DNA of 64,000 nt, taken from NCBI RefSeq assembly GCF_035083965.1, contig NC_089736.1, positions 3,767,001 through 3,831,000 on the forward strand. The letters run 5' to 3'. Numbering within the stretch: position 1 is the first letter of the stretch; every line of letters starts with the position of its first letter. The notes beneath the pieces were generated by a model. It was not told the origin of the DNA and did no database searches. It was given only the letters and a program-made list of their open reading frames with translations. Below, piece by piece: positions 41,511 through 51,629 of the stretch. Source of the DNA: Branchiostoma lanceolatum. Its lineage: Eukaryota > Chordata > Leptocardii > Amphioxiformes > Branchiostomatidae. The translations under genes and the position numbers were made by a program.

Positions 41511-42940
41511 TTGTCAAAAAATGGATTGTCATGTCATAATCATTGTCTGCAAACGACAACTTACAGCAAAAACCTCGCAGCAGCATTTGTAAGACAACAA
41601 GACCTGATATTTTGTATTCGCTACAAAGATGTATATCTTTTTGCAGCATCGTCTTTTGGATGTTAATCGTACAAAAAAAATTATGTGTTTATGAAATATA
41701 GAAGAGCTTGCGACTTGCTAGAATGGGAGTTGTGAGCTTGTTGACTTCAGACGACTTTGTCAAATTGTTGCTCGTATGTAAAAATGTACAAGTTGCATAA
41801 TAAGCTATTTTCTATGTCAGTAACAACAGTATATTTTGTACATTTGAACAGATGCATTTTGCACATCGTAACAAACCTCCCCAAAAATGGAACGGTCTAA
41901 AGTTCAGTCTTTCTTTACATGAACTGGACTGTCTTATCATGGTTTTAAGGGGTGGAAAGGGAGGGAAAATGTTTGTCTTCTCTGTGTTATTTCCGTTGAT
42001 TGTGGTACTAGTTTTGCTCCAAACTTCTCAATTTTGTAAAGGTTTACTCGGTAGAAGACCATTGGCACATTACATGCATTCATATGTAATTATTGCTAAA
42101 AGCCGTGGGACATACATACTTGTTCAGATTATATTCTTAGTGGAAATACTGCGTTGATACAAAGACACTAGTAGTAGAAAGTTTTGTTTTCCACAAATGC
42201 TAACAGAACTTGTGCTTGTATCTGCTTGTAATGTGCCATTGGTAACAATTCCTTCCAATGTTCCCACCCCCATCGTCAAATGTTGTAGTCCTGAATTCTG
42301 TGCATTGTCGTCTTCCACAGACTATACCATTTCTGAGATAGGGGTGAACTGGTGGGTTTTTACGACACGGGGTTGTTTCTGCTTCCTCACACTTGGGTTG
42401 ATAAGCAATAACAGATCATATTTGCTTCAAAGTTTACGAACAATGTAGCTCCCAAATGCCCTATTTATAGTTGTATATTTTGTAAATGAAAATTTTGTAG
42501 TATTTTCGTAGTTGTCCTAGTGGCTAATAGTAATGATAATGATGAAGTCTTCTCAGATAATATTGTTTGTAACACTTGTGTATTGAAAAGTGATTCTTTC
42601 TTCCTGACAGTGTGCTTAAACTTGGTCATTTCTTGCTGTTGAAATTTTTTTTTTTACGACTGTAGAAATCCCCCCGACCACCCCCACTATATTATGCCAG
42701 TAGAGAGGTCCATATTTCTGGACCGGTAGATTTCGATCGCGGGGATGGTCAGGCTGGTTTCAGCAGTTGTGAGAAAACTTCACGACTAAAGCAGGAGATA
42801 CCGCTGATAGATGTTGACAATAAAAGTTATACAAGAAGAACGCAAGACGCTGTCTCTTTAACCTTCATTTCTCTGACTCTGTATTGTGCAGTTAAATCTT
42901 TACCAGTGACTAGCACTGCGGCATGGCTATTTTGGCCACT

Positions 42941-43158
42941 TTTTGTAGCCTCTACCAGGCTCCAGAGGTGGCTGGAATGAGTAGAAATTGGCCAAATAGA
43001 CGGAAAAATTATGCACGAGGAGTTAGTCTGCTATAGGGGTACAGTTTGCATATTGGACCCTCTCTCCGTAGCCGGCTCCCTTGGCATACTATTCACTCTA
43101 TTTGGCCAATTTCTACTATTTTTCCAGCCATCCACGGAGCCTGGTAGAGGCTACACTT
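42941..43158. mobile_element. MITE with inverted ends of about 55 bp
   Basis: Left GTAGCCTCTACCAGGCTCCA with GAGTAGAAATTGGCCAAATAG; right CTATTTGGCCAATTTCTACT with GGAGCCTGGTAGAGGCTAC. The interior is about 110 bp and has no frame. Confidence 0.8.
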
Positions 43159-43216
43159 TTTGGTATTGTCCATGCAGAGGTTTCGGTTGAGAGGGCTAGG
43201 AGTGGGCGTGGTTAGG

Positions 43217-43505
43217 AATTCGGCAGGAATAAAACCTGTTTTTATTTGATAAAATCCATAACCTAGAAATCAAACTCTTGTGCCCTGATCATAAGACCAT
43301 GATGAAGATGACTTGGTCCAGTGCCCTGGCCGATGACCCCTGTCACTGAGGAATTCAGCAAGAATAAAAGTTAAAACCTATCATCAGTTTATAAGGTCCC
43401 CAAACCTAGAAATCAAATTGTTGAATGTGGCCCGATCATAAGACCATCTTGTATGAAGATGACTTGCTCTAGTGCCCTGGCCGATGACTCCTGCCACTGA
43501 GGAAT
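43217..43505 (+). repeat. Tandem duplication, units of about 135-155 bp
   Basis: Both units run from GAATTC(G/A)GCA(G/A)GAATAAAA through CCTAGAAATCAAA, GATCATAAGACCAT, TGAAGATGACTTG and AGTGCCCTGGCCGATGAC to CACTGAGGAATTC. The junction is near 43351. Confidence 0.8.
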
Positions 43506-43636
43506 TCCACCAGTCCCTGCCCCCAGTCACATCCAGGTCATGTTTACTGGAAAAACAGTCCAGGGATGAGAGAGAGGGTTCTCATGTCACGTGGGACTGC
43601 TTGTGTAACACCTCCCTGTCCCACTAGAGGGTGTAA

Positions 43637-43820
43637 CCTAGCCTCCACCAGACCTTCCTATGGGTGTACGATCGTAGAATTCAGCAAAAAAGTTCAATAA
43701 TTGGCCAGGAGAGTCAGTCCACGGGAAGGTTAATATTTCCCCCTCGGTGCGCCTGCAAATGAAACCCTCCGGTGGCCAAACTCTCCTGGCAAATATTCTC
43801 CCCATAGCCGTCGTATGGCC
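43637..43820 (+). repeat. Dispersed repeat, copy 2 of 3
   Basis: CTAGCCTCCACCAGACCTTC, GAGTCAGTCCACGGGAAGG and CTGGCAAATATTCTCCCCAT, as at 18766-18935. Confidence 0.7.
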
Positions 43821-44125
43821 GTCCAAGCTTTGACAGATTGCTCAGTGGATTTCATACATCAACACATTTTTCAACATTTTGTGTTCTTTGTTGCGAGACT
43901 CAAATCATACTTTTTAATGAGGGAAAACTTGAACAACAAGGAAGACAGGGTTTTCCTTCAAGAGCTTTTTATTACGGGTAACAAAACATCTCTGCTCAGT
44001 TGTTGCAAGGGCAATGCCATTTTCAGAAAACAGCATACAATAACCAAAATGTCAGCTACAGTAAAAAGGAGAGCTTCTACAGGACCCGTAATCTAACTTG
44101 ACCATTATTTGCCAACACTTACCTT

Positions 44126-44638
44126 TACCGTATTTTCTTGATTAAAGTACGCACCCCAATTAAAATACGCACCCCTGATTTGGGGCTAGTTCCAGACAAA
44201 TCTGCAGAACGTAAAGTCAAAAACCCCAAATAAAGTACGCACCCCTTCTCCACTGATCTTGAACAAATTTTGAACAGGATAAATTCAAATTTAAGGTGTT
44301 CCTCCTATTATCTCCAGGTCATTTTTCTTATATCAAGAACTTCTACATAATGCCATTCCTTAGATTCATAAAAGATTCTCTTGTTTACTCTGCCAGCATC
44401 GTCTCTGCAAACTTGAGGATTGCCTACGACAAGTTACAAACTTCGCAAATTCGCAGGTATTGAGCCATGCATTGTTGCACCGCAGCTAGGTTCTTGGTTT
44501 GATTAAGCAAGGGTTTGAGGTCCTTTTCCAATTTGTCCGGGCAATAATCTCAAATAAAGTACGCACGCTGACTTTAGCAATGACTTTTGAATTTTGACAT
44601 GTTTAAAAAGTGCGTACTTTATTCGAGACAATACGGTA
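44126..44638. mobile_element. MITE of 513 bp with TACCGTATT ends and AAAGTACGCACC subrepeats
   Basis: Ends TACCGTATTTTCTTGATTAA (AGTACGCA follows) and TGCGTACTTTATTCGAGACA (ATACGGTA follows) are inverted. The motif AAAGTACGCACC or a close variant occurs four times along one strand. Confidence 0.8.
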
Positions 44639-45120
44639 TACAAAATATCACAAAGTTCAATGCAAAGCTTCTCAATTTATGCTGGCAACACCCAAATAGA
44701 AGGTAAAACATTTACCTCCCTGGCATGCCATGGTAGATACTTGAATATCTTTATACTAGTTCTCTCCTGCTACAAAGTATAACCAACTCTGTATATACTT
44801 TATAGAGGTAGTACTTTATAGAGGTAGGAGTACTTCCAGGTGTCAGTGGCTCTAAACCTTGTAGTCCTATGGCCACACCTGGGAAAGTCATGGCATTGAG
44901 GTCGCTAGAGTTCTGAAAAACTGCCATTTCATACCCTGGTTGCAAAGAGAAAGTAGTTGGTCCACTCAATAATAATACATTTGTATATACAGGTACAATG
45001 TACTTAGGTACTAGTCATTCCTATGTTTCAGAATACAATGAAACTGCACCCTTCTTCTGTGAGGAGCTTCTGAGCAGATAATGCTATTAAAAGCACATGG
45101 ATCAAAAGCGCCCTCTTGTA

Positions 45121-47100
45121 TCAGGCAGAAGTACTGCATCTTGCATCACCCTCACTCTTTCTGCCTGTTGGCACATCCTGGTTTTCATGTCGAATTTCTG
45201 AGCAGTCAAACTGCTCTGCGAATGATGCAACCATTGTGGGGATGGCGTCTTGGATTTTCACGTTCCGTCCGAGCTCCATGCTCAACGAGGTCACGCCCTT
45301 TCCCACAATGCCGCAGGGCACGATGTGGCGAAACCAGGTCATGTCAGGGTTACAGTTCAGCGCGAATCCGTGGGTCGTGATGAACCTGCTGCCATGGACA
45401 CCTGGAATCAAGGGGAACAAGTACTGTAGGAGCATCCTCATTGAATAGTTTTCAACAAAGCTTACAGCTAGATGTGCAAAGGTTAGGTGTGACAGGTAAT
45501 TCAAAGATGGAGTGTTATGCCTTAGGAAGGTTATATAGAGAACAGAATGTCTGATTTGGAATGGAAATGGAATAAATGAAAATACAGTTAATTTTACGAT
45601 GCATTTTGAGTTGAAACTTTGATGTCGCTATGGGACTACCATGTTACCTTTACACACCTCTAAACTGAACTCTAACAAATACACAGTTCCTCTTACCTAT
45701 ATCTCAGATTTTCCTGCCCCCGACCCAGACACCCTACTTCCAAAAAGTAAAACATTGGCACCTGCTAGGGATTCGAACCCAGGACCTTCAGATTTTAAGT
45801 CAATTACTCACTAACCACTAACTACATTGCCATTGAACTTAAACATATATACAGTTCCTCTCACCTATAGCACAGATTTTCCTGTCGCCCACCCACACGC
45901 CTGTGTCAGGCGACATCTGTGCCTGGATACCGAATGATTGACAGGCGCGGATCACGCTCTTCTCCAGCTGACAGATGTACCACTTTATAGACTTCCTGAG
46001 AAGAGAAGATGAGGCAGTGAATTGCCAATGCACCGTCAAAGTTCTGTCTTCTACTTTCATAAAACATTAAGTGACAATTCTAGATCTCGAACCAATTTAG
46101 CTAGAATTGTTGAACTCATCTTGCACTGGTCGTGAAGGAGAAGACAGACGCTATGTACAGTATTTATAGGTTCATTGTACCAGGGAAATTCCCCTATCTC
46201 TTTTCAACAAGTACGGTGACTACGGCTTTATCTAACAATTTGCTCTATTACCTCTATATATATATGTTCTACCAACCTGATGAAATTATTTTCGGAAGTA
46301 CTGCCTTTTACTTTCAAAAAAATATCAATGGCAGAAGGAGATGTTTTTCCCACCTGAAATGAGCCAGGTTCAGCACAGGATAGACCACCAGCTGTCCAGG
46401 GCCATGGTAGGTTATCAACCCTCCTCTGTTAGTCCTGGAACACAAATATATCATATACATTACACAATATATATTTAATTAGATGATATCAATTGCCGAT
46501 ATCACCTGACTGAATTTAACATGTCTTGTCCTGTACATACCCCTCTTGAAAATCAACTTTGAAAAGTTGAAGGGACATCCTAGCTGTCTAGAGATGAAAT
46601 AAATGCCAATGTGACCACATACTAGATAATGTTTCCCAAGGATACAAACATTAGGAACCCTGTCTATATAGACCAGATCTTATCGGTTCCCATGTATCTT
46701 GGGGAGTTCTGACTGTCACTTTATACTTTCAAGTTTAATACGCACGGCATACTAGTATATTATACTAATAATAATAGTAGACTAGTGACAGCTCACGCGC
46801 GTCATCTAGCGGATTACCTAAGAACCTACCTACCTAAGAAATCTCTCGACTCGACCTTTACCTATGAAACTCGGCTCCTAACTTCGTCAGTCTGTCCTCT
46901 TCAGAGCTCGGAAGCTGCCCTTTCCTGTAGCCCGTGGTGTAAACCGGCTGATGCTCACACAACAGTAACGTGTCTCTCGCCGGCTCCTTCGTTTTCCCGG
47001 CCAGGTCGTCCAGATGTTGCCGCTGAAGTTTTTCCTGAGCACGCAGCCCCTCCGAGTATGAGATTCTCCCCAAATTCCTTACATACAGAACTCGATTCAT
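45121..47100 (-). CDS. LIPT2: Lipoyl(octanoyl) transferase 2, LipB family, complete
   Basis: LIPT2 moves octanoate from mitochondrial acyl carrier protein to the H protein of the glycine cleavage system, the first step of protein lipoylation in mitochondria. Exons 47100-46862, 46434-46354, 45995-45865 and 45401-45121 join in frame to 243 aa, close to the human length of about 231. Family motifs appear in order: [45 protein letters not shown] (catalytic lysine), [11 protein letters not shown], and [16 protein letters not shown] (catalytic cysteine). The start ATG at 47100 leads into [17 protein letters not shown], as expected for the family's first strand, with only a short basic N-terminus. 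It is divergent to the first SAT gene, about 1 kb away. A decayed copy of the end of exon 3 sits in the last intron. No active-site residue is missing. Confidence 0.94.
45676..45736 (-). pseudogene. Decayed duplicate of LIPT2 exon 3 end and donor site
   Basis: On the minus strand this segment reads like the 3' end of exon 3 (45905-45849): [11 protein letters not shown] becomes VGGRKI, then a stop, followed by the same donor context (ATAG/GTAAGAGGAAC against ATAG/GTGAGAGGAAC). The similarity continues about 20 nt into the intron. The two copies are separated by a tRNA-derived SINE. Confidence 0.7.
45745..45840 (-). repeat. tRNA-derived SINE head in LIPT2 intron 3
   Basis: Minus strand: A-box-like TAGTTAGTGGTTAGTGAGT and B-box GGGTTCGAATCCC. 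It sits between LIPT2 exon 3 and its decayed duplicate. Confidence 0.6.
46080..46240 (+). repeat. SINE-type repeat in LIPT2 intron 2
   Basis: ATCTCGAACCAATTTAGCT, GAAGACAGACGCTATGTACA and GGTTCATTGTACCAGGGAAA match 56330-56480. Confidence 0.6.
46560..46730 (-). mobile_element. Degenerate mariner-type MITE copy
   Basis: GACCACATACTAGATAATGTTTCCC, CCCTGTCTATATAGACCAGA and CTTATCGGTT resemble the inverted copy at 41321-41510, without intact ends. Confidence 0.45.
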
Positions 47101-48108
47101 GACTCAGATCATCAGCGGTTGGTCTCTAATAGTACAAAAAGCAGTGTACACATATAAACATCTGCAAAAAATTATAAAATTGAATTTTTTCATGGGCAAA
47201 ACAGCAGACGCCCTATTTTTCGACTGGGAGCAGCCATCTTGGATTACAAAGCATGGTGGGAGGAATAGATTAAAGGGGTCATCCATTAATAGATTTTGTG
47301 AATCGGATTGAAAGTAGCTTAAATCGCTAAGATAGACTGTAATACAACACAATTATAAGTGGTTGTATTCAAAATGAAAAAAAAAGTTAGTGTTGTATTG
47401 TTTGCTTGATTATTTCGTAAATATAGATCCAAGAGCTATACTGTAATAGTGTGTAAATGGTTTTTCCCTACAAAGGGGTTAAAGGTCGTGATTCAGAAGT
47501 CGGCGGGAAGACATTTCGTGCAGGTCTTTAAACTTGACTCATGTTGTTTGAAGACTCCGGACTTGTTGCAGGCCTTTGCTAAGGTTTGTGGCTTATCGTT
47601 ATGTAAGGAGCCTTCTAAAATACTGAATGTTCTGTGTCTTTTCATGTAAAATTGTACTTTGACCAAGTAACTTGAGTAAAGAGAGACCTCTTGACTATCA
47701 CACAAGTATAGAAGTACCAAATCGTTGTTTTTGTCAGAATTTGTGTTTTTATCTTGCACCAGTCTTTCACAGAACGGTTTGTAATTTCACTGCTTCTTTT
47801 GTATCATAAGACAGGTCACAGGGCCAAAAACCAAGGAGGATATACATGTAGGGCACAATGAAAGCAAATGGGGGGCCATTTTAAGCGCTGATAAGATGGT
47901 TTTTGAAATGATATGGAGGTATAATCAACCGAAACCAAGGTTCCAATCTTTTGTGTTTATAAGGCCCGGGAGTATGCATATGGGAGTCCTCCGGGTAAAC
48001 CAAATACCGGTATATATGTAGCACCCATGCTACTTTAATTTGATTAGTTACTCATTCAAATAATGCATTTTCCCCTTTGTTTACTGTTATTTTAACTGTT
48101 ACAGAAAT
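47101..48108. other. Intergenic region, LIPT2-SAT divergent promoters
   Basis: About 1 kb between divergent start codons. The sequence GTTACAG at 48098-48104, five bases before the first SAT ATG, looks like a 3' splice site, so the SAT transcript probably has a non-coding first exon in this interval. I could not locate that exon. Confidence 0.45.
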
Positions 48109-50102
48109 ATGGCATCAGAGAATGTTGTTATACGTGCCGCCCGTCCAGAAGACTGTGGGGAAATCCTGCGCATGATAAAGGTAAGGAAGCAACATGTCAA
48201 AGAAAATAGTATATACAGTACTAGTACATACATGATACATTTGTATATGTAATGTTATCATTCAATTTTTGATATTGTTAGTCAGGCGTGATATCAATGA
48301 TAGGTTTCTACAAAATCTGCTTTTCCCCCTTTCTTCTGAAGTTACGAGTACTTAGTACTTGTATGTAGCAAATGAACTCTTCCACTACATAAGTAATGTC
48401 TTTATGTATAATAGATACATGTATGTATACATGTCTGTATGAACCAAAGTTGAAATAGCTGAATGATACAAAATGCAATAGTCTAATTACTTTTCTTTCT
48501 AAGTACATGTACTAAGTGAGTAAGACATTTGATGGTTGTCTCTAACTGCAGGAGTTAGCAGTGTACGAAAAGATGCCTGAAAAAGCTACCCTGACTGAAG
48601 AAGGTATTGAAATACATTTTGGAACTTGTTCATTCTTTTTTTGGCAATATTCTATTGAATCTATTTGTATGAAAATCAGAATTGTATGCTCAGCTGTTTT
48701 TAGTTTCCCGTTATAATTAGCTTGAAGAGTGATTGAGTTATGGATTGTTGCACAAGAAGACAATAGCTAGTTAAGACAAGTCCTTCCCACACCAGACTGT
48801 CCATCTCCTTTTCTTCCCTTGGGCCACACAACTTTGTGCATTCACTACAGCTGAGGGCTAGTCCACTGGTGGTAATGGTGTGTGTTCAATGGCCATACTC
48901 TTTCCCAAATTCTGAGTGCTAAGCAGAGAAAGCAGAATGTACCATTTTTATGTATGTACTATACTATTGCTCCTGTTCATAGACGTTATAAACCTAGTAA
49001 CATTTTACATGTAGTATCTATTGTTACAGCATTGCGAGACGATGCGTTTGGAGATCAGCCATACTACAGAGCACTTGTGGCAGAAGTGGGCTCAAATCTA
49101 AAGGACGGGACCAACCTGATTGGTTATGCCATGTACTACTTCTGCTACTGCCCCTGGCTAGGGAGGGGCATTTATCTAGAGGACTTCTATGTAGAGCCTG
49201 CACACAGAGGTACTAGTATGTGTGTTTTTGTTTTGAAGGAATAATCAAGTCTTAGACAATACAGAGTTAGATATTCAATTCATCTGAAGTACAGCCAGCA
49301 GGTACCCATCTGAGTATTGAGAATTAAAGAGACAATTAAAACTGGGCATTCTAAGGCCTCTTTAATGATGGGATGAAATTACTACATGTATCAGACAGGT
49401 CACAGTTGAAGGTTGAAGAAGGTGGCCACATGTGACCTAGTAGCATCCCTGGTCAATCTCATTCTGAAATTTATGCTTGTCTCCTCCCCAGTGTAAGAGG
49501 GTGCATGGTTAGAGCTTGAGGGCACAGTGCCCTCTTCCCGATTGTTTAGAAAAAAGACTTGCATTGTCTTGTGTAATATATGTGTTTATTCAGGGGTTAT
49601 GATGTTGTTTGTTTCTTTACACAACACATGTGCGTTTCTTCCACCACAGGTCGAGGCATTGGGACTTCAATTATGAAGGAAGTAGCAAAGGTCAGATATC
49701 AGGAAATATTTTGTATGTTTTGTGTAGCAAGGAAGTACAAAACCACAATTTCGACAACTTTTGCTTGCTTTTGATGTGTTATTGATCAAGGAAACATATT
49801 TCTACACAGATAATCCTTGTCGACTTCCCTTTTTTAGGAAAATGTTTGTCAATACTTGCATTGCAACTCTGATAATATATAACTGAAAACAGTCTATTGT
49901 ATTTACATAAATTGTACATCTTATCTTGTTGTAGATCGGATTGAAGCACAGATGTAACAAGATGCAGTGGGTCTGTCTGAACTGGAACGACGTCGCCATC
50001 GAGTTTTACAAGAAACATGGCGGCAAGGACGTCACTGTGGAGGAGAAATGGCACCTCTTCAGGATGGACCAACAGGAATTAGCAGCATTTGCGCGGGAAT
50101 AA
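48109..50102 (+). CDS. SAT2-like: Diamine/[10 protein letters not shown] N-acetyltransferase (SSAT family), copy 1
   Basis: A GNAT-fold cytosolic enzyme that acetylates polyamines or [14 protein letters not shown] acetyl-CoA. Exons 48109-48180, 48552-48603, 49030-49209, 49650-49690 and 49935-50102 join in frame to 170 aa (human SAT1 171, SAT2 170). Motifs: MASENVVIRAARPEDCGEIL, LTEEALRDDAF, GYAMYYFCY, the core YLEDFYVEP, the acetyl-CoA loop RGRGIGTS, and WNDVAIEFYKKHG with the catalytic tyrosine (position 140 in human SAT1). The residues LTEEALR..FGD are closer to SAT2 than to SAT1, so [10 protein letters not shown] acetylation is possible. Trp84 of human SAT1 is kept (CPWLG), but Asp82 is Cys. 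An AATAAATAAAA poly(A) signal lies at 50439. Confidence 0.93.
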
Positions 50103-50438
50103 CTTCATCTCCAAGCAGATGTGGGAAGGCAAAATGATTACTTTTTCCTAGCTCCTATTTCTGTGACAAACTGTGTCAGCTAGGAAAATGTAACAATTTT
50201 GACTGACCCACTGTCTGCTTGGAGAATAGGATATCTGCCATTCCTTTTTTAATTCCTCCTAGATAATACAAAAAATGCTTTCCAATTCCATTCTGCCAAA
50301 GATGATGTTAAGTTCAGGCATTGAGGTTAGATGATCATATTCAAGTAATACAGAATCTTGGTTCGTTGTTTGCATTATAATAATTTCCTTTCATTCTGAT
50401 TTATAAGCTTGTACAATTCATTTATTGTTGAAATGTGG

Positions 50439-50448
50439 AATAAATAAA
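50439..50448 (+). promoter_or_regulatory. Poly(A) signal, SAT copy 1
   Basis: Overlapping AATAAA motifs lie 337 nt after the stop codon, at the end of an AT-rich 3' UTR. Confidence 0.6.
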
Positions 50449-50459
50449 ACTGTTGACCG

Positions 50460-51629
50460 AGCTTTGTTGATTTCATGTTCATAGAGTAGTATAACATGTA
50501 CTCCAATTTTTTGTTACTCTATATATTTTTGCTAGTAAATGTTGCCTCTCTAGTGTGATAGGTATGTTACATTCATGGTCTCAAATGACCGACATTTTCC
50601 ACGCACACCATGTCCACACTGCCCTTTTCTAGGGTCAGAAGTCCAAAACCTGAAAATGCCAAAAGGTTAATAATGTCTCTCCCGGGACGAAGAAGATAAG
50701 TAATGTTTCGGTGACAATTGGAAAAAGGGGCCCGGCCGGGTAGGTTACGTGCTGCCTTCTTTTCACGTTTGTCCTAGTTAAAACGCTCCATAACTGTTTT
50801 TGTAAAAGTCTTCTGAGTGTTCACAGAAACGCCAGCAACATGGCATGTAAAGATAAACGTGACAGATTCCCACTAGATGCTGATGTATCGGTGTTGATAG
50901 TATTGGTTGGGAGACACCTGCGCACACCCTTCACAAGTGGATGCTCTATTGTCGCAACAACATAATATATGTTGAATAGTAGCAAGAAAAACTGGTTGCA
51001 CCACGTCACGTGAAAGAAATACTAGACAATAGCGGTAACTCATTTATCTCGCCCAGCAACGATCTAGGTTTTGATAGCAAACCTTTTTGTGTGCTGCTAG
51101 AAGAAGAAGAAGAACTTCGGAAGTTTATTGCGCGACAATTGTAGCTGATGTATGGCAACTTACGTACGTGAGAATTGAGCTATTACTAATTGTTTAAATG
51201 CCGGCGCCAGCCACAAAGCCCGCAACGGGCCGGGGGCTACATAAACAATCTTTATTGACACAACAAAAGTTCAGAGACTTTCACATATGACCCAGTTAGT
51301 AGTTCAAAGGGCGGGCCGGAATGTACCAAATGCATAAAAGGGGGGCTTATGGTATTTATTTGAAAATGATTGCTAAACATTTTGATCATCAAAATTGAAC
51401 GAAATTAAATCCAAAGATTCAATGGAAAAAAAATGGATGAAGTCGTAGCAATAATGTAACTTGACCATTTTTTCCTGATCCCCATTGCCTACATCTGATA
51501 CACCCGTTTGTAAATAGAACTGTCCATTTCAACCTCATTTTCAAGAGGTTACCAGATGCGTTCTACTAACTTCCAGGGCCTGCAGGAGGAGTGCAAGCAT
51601 TCATTTCTGAATCCTTTCTCCCAGGTAAA
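50460..51629. other. Region between the SAT paralogues
   Basis: It holds one repeat of the family also seen at 13395-13500 (about 51095-51180, opposite strand) and otherwise unrecognised sequence. A splice-acceptor-like CTTTCTCCCAG at 51614-51624 lies five bases before the second SAT ATG, the same arrangement as in copy 1, and implies a non-coding 5' exon upstream. Confidence 0.45.

Noticed and set aside
48882-49244. 120-codon frame starting at 48882
   Set aside because: It is SAT copy 1 exon 3 read with intron on both sides; the acceptor at 49028-49029 and phase matches define the exon.
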